A DNA stretch of 64,000 bases from assembly GCF_035918095.1 (NCBI RefSeq), contig NZ_CP109137.1:558001-622000 (forward strand), written 5' to 3'. Below the pieces are notes generated by a model, which worked only from the letters and a program-made list of their open reading frames with translations, searched no databases and was not told where the DNA came from. A program made the position numbers and the translations under genes. Each line of letters begins with the position of its first letter. The first letter of the stretch is position 1. The DNA comes from Streptomyces sp. NBC_01750 (GTDB lineage Bacteria > Actinomycetota > Actinomycetes > Streptomycetales > Streptomycetaceae). Shown in pieces: positions 1 through 9,171 of this stretch.

Positions 1-425
1 GCGATCTCCCGGACCAGTGCGCGGATCGGTTCCATGGAGTTGTCGATGCTGAATGGGTCGACCGCGGCGTCACCGTAGTCGACCACCGTGAGCTCGTCGA
101 ACGGCCGGATGCGGGTGCTGGGGTTGACCAGCGCCTTCGGTGTGTTGGGCAGGATCCGTTCGTCGCCCCGGAGTGCGCGCGGCCCGTAGGCTGTCCCCCG
201 GTGCCCCAGGCCCATGTCGACCGGGGCCCCGAGGACCGCCACGTCGACGTGGCCGGCGCGCAGGTCGTCCTGGTTGAGGCACAGCGGCACCCCGAAGAAC
301 GTGGCGATGCCTGCGTAGGTGGGGACGAAGGCGTACCGCTGCAGGTTGATCGGCCCGGGTTCGCGCTGGGGGTCGTGCGAGCGGTCGAGTTCCATCTTCC
401 AGACATCCCGGGGTATGCCTGCCAC
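1..425 (-). CDS. Ureohydrolase (agmatinase/arginase family), 3' part outside window
   Basis: Partial gene running off the left edge; only the first 141 codons are visible. Ureohydrolases cleave agmatine, guanidinobutyrate or similar guanidino compounds to an amine and urea using a Mn pair. The visible part holds the family N-terminus: a tyrosine/threonine-rich lead (RYAFVPTYAGIATFFGVP), a beta strand VDVAVLGAPVDMG followed by the glycine/arginine loop GTAYGPRALR, and VVDYGDAAVDP. The metal-binding His/Asp motifs lie beyond the edge, so the substrate cannot be judged. I chose the GTG at 423-425 because AGGGAG stands about 8 bases upstream and the reading starts with MAGIPRDVWKMEL. Confidence 0.8.
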   Translation of the reverse strand, partial: MAGIPRDVWKMELDRSHDPQREPGPINLQRYAFVPTYAGIATFFGVPLCLNQDDLRAGHVDVAVLGAPVDMGLGHRGTAYGPRALRGDERILPNTPKALVNPSTRIRPFDELTVVDYGDAAVDPFSIDNSMEPIRALVREI

Positions 426-694
426 GGCTGGCTCCCTACTGCTGGTTACGGACGGAGCTTCCGGTCCTGCTCGGACATACATCCAGGATGCGCGCCGACG
501 AAGCCCCATGCCCGTTTTGTGCCCGATCGAGCCGCGCATTGCGCGCACTGGTAGTCCCTCGCGAGCACGGTCCATTCGATGACATGGACCGGGACGTCGT
601 CGAACGGCCGCGTTGCTTCATGCCTCCGGTCGAAGGCCGGTGGTCGACCCGCCCTGGCTCCCGCGGAGTCCGCGATCGGTTCAACCGATGGCGG

Positions 695-1612
695 TCATCC
701 GACGGAGTCCAGGAAGCCCAGCATCTGGATGTTGATCTGCTCTGCGTGGTCAATCTGCGGTCCGTGGCCGGTGTTTGAGACGATCTCGGCCCGGGCGCCC
801 GATATCAGGCGCGGGACGCGCTCCACTTGCCGCTGCGGGTGCACAAGGAGGCTTCGCCTGCCGAGCAGCAGGTAGAGGGGAGTGCGGATGGTGAGCAGTT
901 CGTCCTCGGTGAGAGGAAGCGGAGCCGGGCGGCGTATGCGGTAGGCGCGGACGCCGGCCCTGATCATCGTGCGCAACTCGGGCACGATGAGTACCGGCTG
1001 CTCCAGCCAGGCTGCCAGGCGCGGGCGTAGCGCCTTGGGTGCGAAGGTCGCGAAGAGGCTGGCGAAGATCCATACGAAGAAGCGGAGACCCACCTTCTCG
1101 AGTCCGCCAGGATCGAGCAGAGTGACCGAGGCAAGGCGGCCGGGCCTGCGGTGCGCCTGGTTCAGAACGAGCCATCCGCCGTAGGAGGAGCCGACGAGGT
1201 GGACGCGGTCAAGGCCGAGGCCGGCAAGCGTCTCGTCCAGCCACTGTGCGGCTTGTTCGGGTTGGTGGATGGGTTCGCGCTGCACGCTGCGGCCCGGATC
1301 GCCCGGGGTGTCGATCGCGTAGACCGGCCGTTCGGCACAGAGCGCGGCGGTGTTCGGGTACCACATGGCGGAGCAACTGCCCGCCCCGTGCAGCAGGACG
1401 ACCGGGGTGCGGGATTGGGCAGCGGGGTCCGTCGGGCCGTACCTGTAGACGTGCGTGGTCCCGAAGCGGGTCTCCACGTCCATCTCCGCACGCGCGGCCG
1501 GTCCCAGGGCGTAGACCGCATCGCAGGCCGCGAAGTAGCGGTCACGCAAGGCGTCGTTCACGTAGCGGCCGACATCACGCTGAGTGCGGGCGCGGGTCGC
1601 GGTCTCGGGCAC
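695..1612 (-). CDS. Alpha/beta hydrolase
   Basis: A 305-residue alpha/beta-fold hydrolase. It has the oxyanion-hole strand VVLLHGAG (about residues 71-78), the nucleophile elbow GSSYGG with Ser143, and a C-terminal His in NTGHGPQIDH. The position where a catalytic Asp is often found reads LLLGRRSLL, so the acid residue is uncertain. No signal peptide, so probably cytoplasmic. The start is the GTG at 1610-1612 because GGAGGTG lies 7 bases upstream; an upstream extension would run through the operator. It is divergent from the TetR gene and shares the 1645-1682 palindrome with it, so it is the likely target of that repressor. Substrate unknown. Confidence 0.85.
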   Translation of the reverse strand: MPETATRARTQRDVGRYVNDALRDRYFAACDAVYALGPAARAEMDVETRFGTTHVYRYGPTDPAAQSRTPVVLLHGAGSCSAMWYPNTAALCAERPVYAIDTPGDPGRSVQREPIHQPEQAAQWLDETLAGLGLDRVHLVGSSYGGWLVLNQAHRRPGRLASVTLLDPGGLEKVGLRFFVWIFASLFATFAPKALRPRLAAWLEQPVLIVPELRTMIRAGVRAYRIRRPAPLPLTEDELLTIRTPLYLLLGRRSLLVHPQRQVERVPRLISGARAEIVSNTGHGPQIDHAEQINIQMLGFLDSVG

Positions 1613-1644
1613 GGTGGGCCACCTCCGGGAGAATCCGTTCTTCG

Positions 1645-1682
1645 TGATACGACCGTACCATGATGGCGGTACGGCCGTATCA
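1645..1682. promoter_or_regulatory. Palindromic operator between hydrolase and TetR genes
   Basis: Two 15-base arms, 1645-1659 and 1668-1682, are inverted repeats with one mismatch and an 8-base spacer. Each arm holds a 10-base unit TACGRCCGTA (1648-1657, one mismatch from a perfect palindrome; 1670-1679, perfect). The units are 22 bases apart centre to centre, about two helical turns, which fits two TetR dimers on one face. Its place between divergent starts makes it the probable operator for both genes. This is seen in sequence; binding is inferred. Confidence 0.8.
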
Positions 1683-1739
1683 TGAAGATCGCCTGACAAG
1701 GCTTCAGAGCAGAGGAAGCGACGAGCGGAGACCCGGCAC

Positions 1740-2354
1740 ATGCCCAAGCGCGTGGACCACGATGTACGGCGCACTGAGATCGCCGAAGCACTCGTCCGGG
1801 TCGCCGGGCGGCGCGGATTGCACGCCGTGGGGATGCGCGATGTGGCGGCGGAGGCGGGGGTGTCGCTGCGACTGGTGCAGTACTACTTCCAGACCAAGGA
1901 GAAGTTGCTGCTCTATGGCCTGCAACACCTGGCCGGCGAATTCGGCGAGCGGGTCGCCGACCGGGTACGGGCCGCCGGGGACGACCCGGGGCCGCGCGCG
2001 ATGATCGAGGCGCTGATGATGGCGTCGCTGCCGACCGACGAAGAGAGCCGCACCTTCCATCTCGTCTACACCTCGTACGCCGTACTGGCCGTCACGGACA
2101 AGGCGCTTGCCGCCCAGCCCTTCATGGACAAACCCAATGCCGCCGAGGACACCGTGGCCGCGCTGCTGCAGAAGGCGAAGGACGCCGGGCTCATCGGACC
2201 CGATGTGGATGCGCGTGCGGAGGCGATCAGCCTGCTCGCCATGTCGGCGGGACTTGGCACCAGCATCCTGGTCGGCCAGCGCGGCCCGGAGTCCGCCGAC
2301 GCGGTGCTGGGCTACCACCTGGACCGGCTTTTCCAGGGCGGGCGTGACGACTAG
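1740..2354 (+). CDS. TetR/AcrR family transcriptional repressor
   Basis: A 204-residue TetR-family protein. The N-terminal helix-turn-helix is clear: residues about 10-55 include the turn GMRDVAAEAGVSLRLVQYYFQTKEKLL, given here as the ends GMRDVAAEAG and VQYYFQTKEK. The C-terminal ligand-binding half (about 60-204) is all helical and unlike any member I can name. ATG at 1740 follows GCGGAGAC. It faces the alpha/beta hydrolase and the palindrome at 1645-1682 lies between them, so it probably represses itself and the hydrolase until a ligand, perhaps the hydrolase substrate, binds. Confidence 0.9.
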   Translation: MPKRVDHDVRRTEIAEALVRVAGRRGLHAVGMRDVAAEAGVSLRLVQYYFQTKEKLLLYGLQHLAGEFGERVADRVRAAGDDPGPRAMIEALMMASLPTDEESRTFHLVYTSYAVLAVTDKALAAQPFMDKPNAAEDTVAALLQKAKDAGLIGPDVDARAEAISLLAMSAGLGTSILVGQRGPESADAVLGYHLDRLFQGGRDD

Positions 2355-2400
2355 GTGTATGGATCACGAGCGTTGTTGACACGCGCGGGTCTTGAGCATG

Positions 2401-2457
2401 GCGAAGACCTCCGGCGTGGTGGAGGTGTCTGGGCTCCACCACGCACGAGGTCTTCGC
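2401..2457. terminator. Long hairpin after TetR gene, probable IS481-type end
   Basis: Outer arms 2401-2411 and 2447-2457 (GCGAAGACCTC / GAGGTCTTCGC) and inner arms 2415-2424 and 2434-2443 (CGTGGTGGAG / CTCCACCACG) are perfect inverted repeats around a 9-base loop. It sits 47 bases past the TetR stop and could terminate that transcript, but its sequence and place suggest it came with the adjoining transposon remnant. Confidence 0.65.
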
Positions 2458-2530
2458 GTCCCACCGTAATGCCCGGCCCCGGATCGTCATCGGCGCCTGG
2501 CTCGGCCCGGCGCGGGCCGCGAAGCCCAGT
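2401..2530 (+). mobile_element. Remnant of the 5' end of an IS481-family element
   Basis: Right after the hairpin the plus strand reads, in one frame from 2459, S-H-R-N-A-R, which matches the start (MSHRNARLT) of many actinobacterial IS481-family transposases. Homology is then lost: the following residues are not transposase and no DDE core exists in the window. Only the left end plus a few codons remain, so the element is dead. The family call rests on remembered N-terminal sequence and needs a search. Confidence 0.45.
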
Positions 2531-2592
2531 CAGACTCCTTCGGTGGCGGTCCTCATGATCGGCGGGCGGCGATCACCTTGTCCTGGCCGACG

Positions 2593-3577
2593 TCAGGAGC
2601 TCGTGAGGATGACGAGTTGCTGGGTCGCTCGGGTCATCGCGACATAGCGGTCGACCGCTCCTTCGATACCCCTGCCGAACGCCTCTGGGTCGATGAGGAC
2701 GGCCAGGTCGAACTCCAGCCCCTTCGACAGCTCCGGGTTCAGCGACCGGACGCGGGACGTCGCCCGGAACGTGGGATCGCCGATGACGCAGGTGATCCTT
2801 TCGGCATGCGCATCGAGCCACGTGTCGAGGATCGAGTCCAGATCCGAAACAGATCCGTGTACGACGGGGACGTCGCTGCTGCGGATGGAGGTCGGCACAT
2901 TGGCGTCCGGGAGCACTGCCCGGATGACCGGCTCGGCTTCCGCCATGACCTCTTCCGGCGTCCGGTAGTTGATGCTCAGGGAGGCCAGGTTGATCCGGTC
3001 GAGCCCGATCCGCTCGAGCCGCTCCTGCCACGACTCCGTGAACCCGTGCCTGGCCTGGGCGCGGTCCCCGACAATGGTGAAGCTCCGGGACGGGCACCGG
3101 AGCAGCAGCATCTGCCACTCCGCGTCGGTCAGTTCCTGAGCCTCGTCCACGACGATGTGCGCGAACGGACCGGCGAGCAGGTCCGGTTCGGTGCCGGGCA
3201 GTGCGCTCTCGTCGACCAGGGTGTCCTGCAGGTCCTGTCCGTGCAGCATCCCCACCGCGCCTTCGCTCTCGTCGATCAGGGTGTTCTGCAGCAGGCTGTC
3301 GATGACGTCGGCCCTGCGCGCACGTTCGTCGGCGACGGCGGCCTCGTGCCGACGCTTGCGCAGTGACGCCTCCGGGTCGCCGAGCCGCTGCCGAGCCGCG
3401 TCCAGGAGCGGCAGGTCGGATACTGTCCAGGCCTGGGCGTCCTCGCGCTGCAGCTGCCGTACGTCATCGGGGCTGAGCGAGGGAGCGCACTTCCGCAGGT
3501 AGGCGGGTACCGACCACAGGTCTCCGGCGAGGTCGGCCGCTTCGAGCAGCGGCCACGCGGGGCGGCCTTGAGGCTCT
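2593..3577 (-). pseudogene. helR: 5'-truncated helR/helD-type RNA-polymerase recycling helicase
   Basis: The C-terminal half of a UvrD-like ATPase of the HelD/HelR type, which dislodges stalled or rifamycin-bound RNA polymerase. Visible motifs are the Walker B block HIVVDEAQELTDAEW, motif III GDRAQARHGF, SINYRTPEEVM, LSKGLEFDLAVLIDPE and the final motif VI VDRYVAMTRATQQLV. Homology begins near RPAWPLLEAADLAGDLW; the Walker A P-loop and the polymerase-binding N-terminal arm are absent, and the bases further 5' (3578-3757) do not continue it in any frame. Full-length proteins are about 700 residues; about 325 remain. No ATP binding is possible, so it is a decayed gene. An intact copy probably lies elsewhere in the genome (inference). 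Confidence 0.8.
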
Positions 3578-3759
3578 GGACAGCCGGCCGGGGGCAGTAT
3601 GCGGCCACCACTCCCCCAACTGGCCCACGAGCCCATACGCATGGCCGGGGGGCCTGCCAGTGCCCCCGCGACGGCGCCCGAGCCCGCAAGGCGCCGCCCC
3701 CGCCAGAGCCGCCGCATTCACAGCATCCCCGTGCGCAGCGAGTTGGCGACGTTCCCGTC

Positions 3760-4392
3760 TTATGCGGCCGGCGAGTCCGTCGACTGCGGTTCGACCTCCA
3801 CCTGTGCGGGGCGCAGAAGGTGGTCGCCGACCCGGTATCCCTTGCGCAAGACCGCGGCGCAAATGGCGTGTTCGACCTGGCCTCTGCCGGTGTAGCGGAC
3901 GGCCTCATGTACGACCGGGTCGAAGAGGTCGCCCGCCGCACCGAAGGACTGCAAGCCCAGGCCTGCCAGTTCGGTCTCCAGCGCCAGGGCGACGCGCTCG
4001 AAACCGCCGGTAACCTCGCCCTGTTCAGTGGCCTCGGCCAGGGCGTCGAGCACGGGCAGGAGCCGGCCGAGCACATTGGCCACGGCGATCTCGCGGACCG
4101 CCAGGCGGTCGCGGCGTACTCGCTTGCGGTAGTTGTCGTATTCGGCCTTCAGTCGTTGCAAGTCCGCCGTACGTTCCCGCAGTTCCGCGCCGAGCCCGGC
4201 CTCGTCGGGCGGAGGCTGTTCGACCGTGCGATCCTGTCCGGCGCCGTCGCGCTCGGTCAGCTCCTCGCCGTGGCGGGTGCGTGTATGAGTACGAGTCCGG
4301 GTGGGGAGTGTGGCCGGGGTGTGGCACGGCCGGCCCCGGACGATCCCCAGCGGTTGGTCCGGGGAGCCACGAACATCTTCGGGGCGGTTCAT
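3760..4392 (-). CDS. grpE: Nucleotide exchange factor GrpE
   Basis: A 210-residue GrpE that releases ADP from DnaK. Residues about 70-110 form the coiled-coil dimer helix ([18 protein letters not shown]) and the C-terminal beta domain keeps the family marks [27 protein letters not shown]. The first ~50 residues are charged and Thr/Arg-rich ([10 protein letters not shown]) and are not conserved. Its ATG overlaps the dnaK stop by four bases (ATGA at 4389-4392), so the two are translationally coupled. The usual dnaJ and hspR do not follow: a truncated helR comes next. This makes the pair a second, reduced copy rather than the main heat-shock operon. Confidence 0.93.
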   Translation of the reverse strand: MNRPEDVRGSPDQPLGIVRGRPCHTPATLPTRTRTHTRTRHGEELTERDGAGQDRTVEQPPPDEAGLGAELRERTADLQRLKAEYDNYRKRVRRDRLAVREIAVANVLGRLLPVLDALAEATEQGEVTGGFERVALALETELAGLGLQSFGAAGDLFDPVVHEAVRYTGRGQVEHAICAAVLRKGYRVGDHLLRPAQVEVEPQSTDSPAA

Positions 4393-6263
4393 CCTGCGCT
4401 CCCCTCCCGCTTGTCGTCGTCGACGATCTCGGCGTCGACGACCTCGTCCTCGGCCTTCGCCTGCTCGCCGGACTGCTCGCCGGCCGGGGCGTCGGCGGCA
4501 GGTGTGCCTTCGGCCTGTGCCCTGGCGTACATCGCCTGGCCGAGCTTCTGGCTGACCGCGGCGACCTTCTCGGTGGCCGTACGGATCTCGGCCGTGTCCT
4601 CGCCCTTGAGCTTCTCCTTCAGCTCGGTGAGCGCGGTCTCGACCTCGGTCTTCACATCACCGGGAACCTTGTCCTCGTTGTCCTTGAGGAACTTCTCGGT
4701 CTGGTAGACGAGTTGCTCGCCCTGGTTACGGCTCTCGGCGGCCTCGCGGCGACGGCGGTCGTCCTCGGCATGCCGCTCCGCTTCGCGGACCATCCGGTCG
4801 ATGTCGTCCTTCGGCAGCGAGGAGCCGCCGGTGACGGTCATCTTCTGCTCCTTGCCCGTGCCCAGGTCCTTCGCGGTCACGTGCATGATGCCGTTGGCGT
4901 CGATGTCGAAGGCGACCTCGATCTGCGGGACCCCGCGCGGGGCCGGCGGCAGACCGGTCAGCTCGAACATCCCGAGCTTCTTGTTGTACGCCGCGATCTC
5001 GCGCTCGCCCTGGTAGACCTGGATCTGCACGGACGGCTGGTTGTCCTCGGCCGTCGTGAAGATCTCGGACCGCTTGGTCGGGATCGTGGTGTTGCGCTCG
5101 ATGAGCTTGGTCATGATGCCGCCCTTGGTCTCGATACCGAGGGACAGCGGGGTCACGTCGAGGAGCAGGACATCCTTGACCTCACCCTTGAGGACACCGG
5201 CCTGGAGCGCGGCGCCGATGGCGACGACCTCGTCCGGGTTCACACCCTTGTGCGGATCCTTCCCGGTGAGCTCCTTGACGAGCTCGGTCACCGCGGGCAT
5301 CCGGGTCGAGCCGCCGACGAGAATCACGTGGTCGATGTCGCCGACCTTGATCCCCGCATCCTTGATCGCGTTGTGGAACGGGGTCTTGCAGCGCTCGAGC
5401 AGGTCCGCGGTGAGCTGCTGGAACTGAGCCCGGGTGAGCTTCTCGTCCAGGTGCAGCGGGCCCTCGGCCGACGCGCTCAGATACGGCAGGTTGATGTCCG
5501 TCTCGGTCGCCGCCGACAGCTCGATCTTCGCCTTCTCCGCGGCCTCACGCAGCCGCTGTGTGGCCATCTTGTCCTTGGACAGGTCGATGCCGTACGCGTT
5601 GTTGAACTGCTTGGCCAGATAGTCCACGATCCGCTGGTCCCAGTCGTCCCCGCCCAGGTGGGTATCGCCGTTGGTGGCCTTCACCTCGACGACGCCGTCG
5701 CCGATCTCCAGCAGCGAAACGTCGAAGGTGCCGCCACCGAGGTCGAAGACCAGGATGGTCTGGTCGTTCTCCTTGTCCAGACCGTAGGCCAGCGCGGCCG
5801 CGGTCGGCTCGTTGACGATGCGCAGAACCTTCAGACCCGCGATCTCCCCGGCCTCCTTGGTGGCAGTGCGCTGGGAGTCGTTGAAGTACGCCGGGACAGT
5901 GATGACGGCGTCCGTCACGTCCTCGCCCAAGTACGCCTCGGCATCGCGCTTGAGTTTCTGGAGCACTCGCGCAGAGACCTCCTGCGCCGTGTATCGCTTG
6001 CCGTCGATGTCGCCGCTGTCGGGGAAGCGCCAGTCCGCCTCACCCATGTGGCGCTTGACCGATCGTGCGGTGCGCTCGATGTTGGTGACCGCCTGCCGTT
6101 TGGCAATCTCCCCCACCAGCACATCACCGCTCTTCGCGAATCCGACCACCGACGGAGTGGTCCGGGCGCCCTCGGTGTTGGTGATGACAGTGGGCTCTCC
6201 ACCTTCCAGCACGCAGACCACCGAGTTCGTCGTTCCCAGGTCGATGCCTACTGCACGCGCCAT
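4389..6263 (-). CDS. dnaK: Chaperone DnaK (Hsp70)
   Basis: Full-length Hsp70 of 624 residues. The ATPase domain starts [21 protein letters not shown] (first 20: [20 protein letters not shown]) and has the phosphate loop [14 protein letters not shown] and adenosine motif [11 protein letters not shown]; the substrate-binding domain follows from about 375 with [11 protein letters not shown], and the tail ends in an acidic stretch without the EEVD or a long G/P tail. First gene of a dnaK-grpE operon. Upstream I found neither HAIR (CTTGAGT-N7-ACTCAAG, HspR site) nor CIRCE, so its control seems different from the standard Streptomyces dnaK operon. It is probably a paralogue for a special stress or region-specific role (inference). 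Confidence 0.96.
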   Translation of the reverse strand: MARAVGIDLGTTNSVVCVLEGGEPTVITNTEGARTTPSVVGFAKSGDVLVGEIAKRQAVTNIERTARSVKRHMGEADWRFPDSGDIDGKRYTAQEVSARVLQKLKRDAEAYLGEDVTDAVITVPAYFNDSQRTATKEAGEIAGLKVLRIVNEPTAAALAYGLDKENDQTILVFDLGGGTFDVSLLEIGDGVVEVKATNGDTHLGGDDWDQRIVDYLAKQFNNAYGIDLSKDKMATQRLREAAEKAKIELSAATETDINLPYLSASAEGPLHLDEKLTRAQFQQLTADLLERCKTPFHNAIKDAGIKVGDIDHVILVGGSTRMPAVTELVKELTGKDPHKGVNPDEVVAIGAALQAGVLKGEVKDVLLLDVTPLSLGIETKGGIMTKLIERNTTIPTKRSEIFTTAEDNQPSVQIQVYQGEREIAAYNKKLGMFELTGLPPAPRGVPQIEVAFDIDANGIMHVTAKDLGTGKEQKMTVTGGSSLPKDDIDRMVREAERHAEDDRRRREAAESRNQGEQLVYQTEKFLKDNEDKVPGDVKTEVETALTELKEKLKGEDTAEIRTATEKVAAVSQKLGQAMYARAQAEGTPAADAPAGEQSGEQAKAEDEVVDAEIVDDDKREGSAG

Positions 6264-7011
6264 GGTCTTCTCCTCACCCAGCCGTCCACTTCCACAGAAG
6301 ACCCCAGCCCATCGGCAGGTGCGACCACGGCGCGCTCAGGGCGTTCGCCGGCGGATCCACTCGGGTGGGGCCCGCCCGCAGCGGCGCGCTGCGGCGCCCG
6401 AACTGCGAGTACGTCCCCGACCGCTCCGGTTTCCCGTCGGGATGCGGGTCACGGGCGAGCCTGCGGGGGGCCGAGGTGATGCGGGCAGCTGAAGCGTTCG
6501 GCTCCACGCCGGACACCGCGTACGGGTCGCGCGGACCGCCGATTTCCTCCGGTGGCGTCACTGCACTCACCTCACAGGTGCTCTCAACAGGTGCTCTCAC
6601 CTGCCGATAGTGCGCAAGCTCTTCTGAATCCTGCTTAAGACGTCACTGTGCGTCTGTCAAGATGTACCGGTTCAGGGCATATGATCCGCCCCTCATCCCT
6701 CCGGCCATCCGCTGGGAATCCGACCGCCACCGTGCCGCCCGCGCTCACTCCGACTGCAGTCGGGCCGGGTGCGGCCTCCCGCCCCGTGCCCGTTGCCGGC
6801 TGACCGCCCCGCCGGGCCCCCGTTGCGAGCCCGAGGCTCCGGCCCCGCTGTCGCTCAGAGTGACCGCTGCGGCCTCGGTGGGCGACCGGGCCGGTCGGCT
6901 CGTCACGACGACAGGACGCGCGGACAGGCCGTCCCGCCACGTGACGCAGGGCAGAGCGCTCTGGTCGGCCCGTTCCGGCCAGCCGTACAGAGTCGTCCAG
7001 ATGTCTGCACA
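6264..7011. other. Intergenic region between dnaK and PAS-SpoIIE gene
   Basis: About 750 bases with no convincing gene. It must hold the dnaK promoter (leftward) and that of the phosphatase (rightward). The one clear structure is the 13-base tandem repeat at 6574-6599. AT-richer bases at 6625-6665 (around CTTAAG and CTGTCAAG) are the best promoter candidates. Confidence 0.5.
6569..6602. repeat. Two tandem 13-base copies upstream of dnaK
   Basis: ACAGGTGCTCTCA occurs at 6574-6586 and again at 6587-6599 without a mismatch. The block is flanked by CACCT at 6568-6572 and CACCTG at 6598-6603, so CACCT/AGGTG also form inverted pairs. It lies about 310 bases upstream of the dnaK start and may be a regulator site; no known factor is assigned. 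Confidence 0.5.
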
Positions 7012-9171
7012 ATGGATGACAAAGACGCAATAGCCTCGTCCGGCGCCCCGTGGGCCGACGGGGCGATGCCTGCCGCGGGTGGAAGGCGACAGCCTGTGCC
7101 GTCAGATCGGTCGGGGGGCGAGAAGGCTTCTGGTCCACTCTGGTCCGAGCCGGGGACGCTGCTGGAGCATGTGGCCGTTGCCGTCCTCGGCATCGACGAG
7201 GACGGCCGGATCTGCTACTGGGGGCCCGGCGCGCAGGACCTTTTCGGACACGACGCCGCAGCCGTGCTGGGCAAACCCGCCGGCGTCCTCTTCCCGGATC
7301 CTCCCCGAGGCGCCCCTGCCGCGTCCGTCGGGCTGGCGGAGCGAGGCCGCACGCTGGGGTACTGGCGCGGCCGGCTGCCGACACGGCATCTGGACGGCGA
7401 GGTCTTCGACTGCGGATTCCGGGTCTTCCCCGTGGCCGGCGCCGGGGACCGTTCGGTGGTCATGGCCCTGGCAAGCCGCAGCGACGAACTCGATCGCGTC
7501 AAAACCAACCTGGCCTTCCTTGACGCCCTCTTCGAGACCTGCCCCATCGGCCTGGTCCTGCTCGACGAGGAGCTGCGATACGTCCACCTCAACCAGGCGC
7601 TCGCGGACATGGACGGACTTCCCATCCAGGAACACATCGGGCGGCGGATGGAAGACATCATGATCACGTCCGACGGCGGCGAATACCAGCGGATACTGCG
7701 CGCAGTCGCAGCGGATGGACAACCCGTCGTGAGCACGCTGGTGGGTGTGCGCACGCCAGGTCACCCGGATCGTGATCAGGTGCGGTCGGTGAGTTTCTTC
7801 CCTCTCAGCCGAGCGGTCGGCTCCCGCCCGGGGGTGGGCGGCCTGCTGGTGGACGTGACCGACCGGGAGCAGGCCATCATGGAAGCCACCGCCGGTCGGC
7901 AGCGACTGGCTCTGCTGGACCGGGCCGCAGCCCGGATCGGCACCACCCTGGACGTAGACGTCACGGCCCGGGAGCTCGTCGCGGCCGCGGTTCCCGACTT
8001 CTCGGACGCCTCCGTCGTAGAAGTCGTCGAGTGGATGGACGAGCCCGAGGTATTCGACCCGGAACGGCCGCTGCTCACCCGGCGGATCGCCTCCGGCACC
8101 ATCCTGCCCCCACCCGCCACCGAACTCGTGAGCGGGCTGGAAAACGTGACATACCCACCGGGTTCCGCCATCCATCGGATGCTGCTGACGGGCCGCCCCG
8201 TCTCCGTCCTGGTGAACGACGAGTTCATGACCCGCACCGTCATCCACCAGGCCCGCGCCCAGCTCCTGAGAGACAGCGGCCTGGCCTGCATCCTCATCGC
8301 CCCGCTCATCGCCCGGGGCACGGTCCAGGGCATCACCATGTTCGGACGCTCGGCGGCCAGGCCCGCCTTCACCGAAGAGGACCTCAGCCTGGCCGGTGAG
8401 CTCGCTTCCCGCGCCGCGCTCTGCCTGGACAACGCACGTCTCTACAGCCGCGTGCACGACATCGCGCTCACCCTCCAGCGCGCGCTGCTCCCCAGCGCCC
8501 TGGCAACCAGCCCTTATGTGGAAGTCGCCCACCGCTACCTGCCTGGTAGCCACATCACCGAGGTCGGCGGCGACTGGTACGACGTCATCAACATCTCCGG
8601 CGGACGCGTCGCCCTGGTCGTGGGTGACGTGATGGGGCACGGGGTGCCGGCCGCCGCGGCCATGGGACGGCTGCGCATCACCGCCAAGGCGCTCGCCAGG
8701 CACGACCAGGAACCGAACCACCTGCTCGCCGAGCTCGACGCCTGTGCCCAGGAGGCGGGAATCGAGCTGGCGACCTGCCTCTACATCCTGTACGACCCCT
8801 CGACCGGACGCGCCCGCATTGCCAGCGCCGGCCACCCCCCGCCCCTTGTACGCCACCCGGACGGCACGGTCGAGACCATCAGCGATGTTCTGGGAGTACC
8901 CCTCGGGGTGGGCGGTCAGCCCTTCACGACGATCGAGATCGACCTCCCTGAGAACGCCATTCTCGCTCTCTATACCGACGGCCTGATCGAAGCACCCGGC
9001 CGGGACATCGAGGACGGCCTGGCCGCAGTGCGTGCCGAACTGCACCGGGAGCCTGTCCAGTTGGAGGAAACAGCGGACCGCATGCTCTCGAGTCTGCTGC
9101 CTGACCTGCCCCACGACGACACGGTGCTCGTCCTCGCCCGCGTCCGCCGCACTCCGCGCGACGAGCCTTAG
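7012..9171 (+). CDS. PAS-PAS-GAF-SpoIIE (PP2C) phosphatase
   Basis: A 719-residue sensor phosphatase of the RsbU/SpoIIE type, which dephosphorylates anti-sigma antagonists. Order: PAS (about 46-150, VAVAVLGIDEDGRICYWGPG), PAS (166-280, GLVLLDEELRYVHLNQALA), GAF (296-483), PPM phosphatase (501-719). The phosphatase keeps both metal motifs, GGDWYDV and VGDVMGHGVPAAAAMG, plus LYTDGLIEAPG and DDTVLVLARV, so it should be active. No membrane segments. I start at ATG 7012 (MDDKDAIASSG); upstream codons in frame lack coding character. RBS is weak. It stands alone; its antagonist is not next to it, though RsbW-like ATPases occur at 22.2 and 35.7 kb. Confidence 0.92.
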   Translation: MDDKDAIASSGAPWADGAMPAAGGRRQPVPSDRSGGEKASGPLWSEPGTLLEHVAVAVLGIDEDGRICYWGPGAQDLFGHDAAAVLGKPAGVLFPDPPRGAPAASVGLAERGRTLGYWRGRLPTRHLDGEVFDCGFRVFPVAGAGDRSVVMALASRSDELDRVKTNLAFLDALFETCPIGLVLLDEELRYVHLNQALADMDGLPIQEHIGRRMEDIMITSDGGEYQRILRAVAADGQPVVSTLVGVRTPGHPDRDQVRSVSFFPLSRAVGSRPGVGGLLVDVTDREQAIMEATAGRQRLALLDRAAARIGTTLDVDVTARELVAAAVPDFSDASVVEVVEWMDEPEVFDPERPLLTRRIASGTILPPPATELVSGLENVTYPPGSAIHRMLLTGRPVSVLVNDEFMTRTVIHQARAQLLRDSGLACILIAPLIARGTVQGITMFGRSAARPAFTEEDLSLAGELASRAALCLDNARLYSRVHDIALTLQRALLPSALATSPYVEVAHRYLPGSHITEVGGDWYDVINISGGRVALVVGDVMGHGVPAAAAMGRLRITAKALARHDQEPNHLLAELDACAQEAGIELATCLYILYDPSTGRARIASAGHPPPLVRHPDGTVETISDVLGVPLGVGGQPFTTIEIDLPENAILALYTDGLIEAPGRDIEDGLAAVRAELHREPVQLEETADRMLSSLLPDLPHDDTVLVLARVRRTPRDEP

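Noticed and set aside
4281..6479. Very long open frame antisense to dnaK
   Set aside because: Mirror of the biased dnaK codons; no RBS and the protein is Leu/Asp/Arg repeats without family.
6264..6700. HAIR or CIRCE element before dnaK
   Set aside because: No CTTGAGT-N7-ACTCAAG or TTAGCACTC-N9-GAGTGCTAA found by reading.
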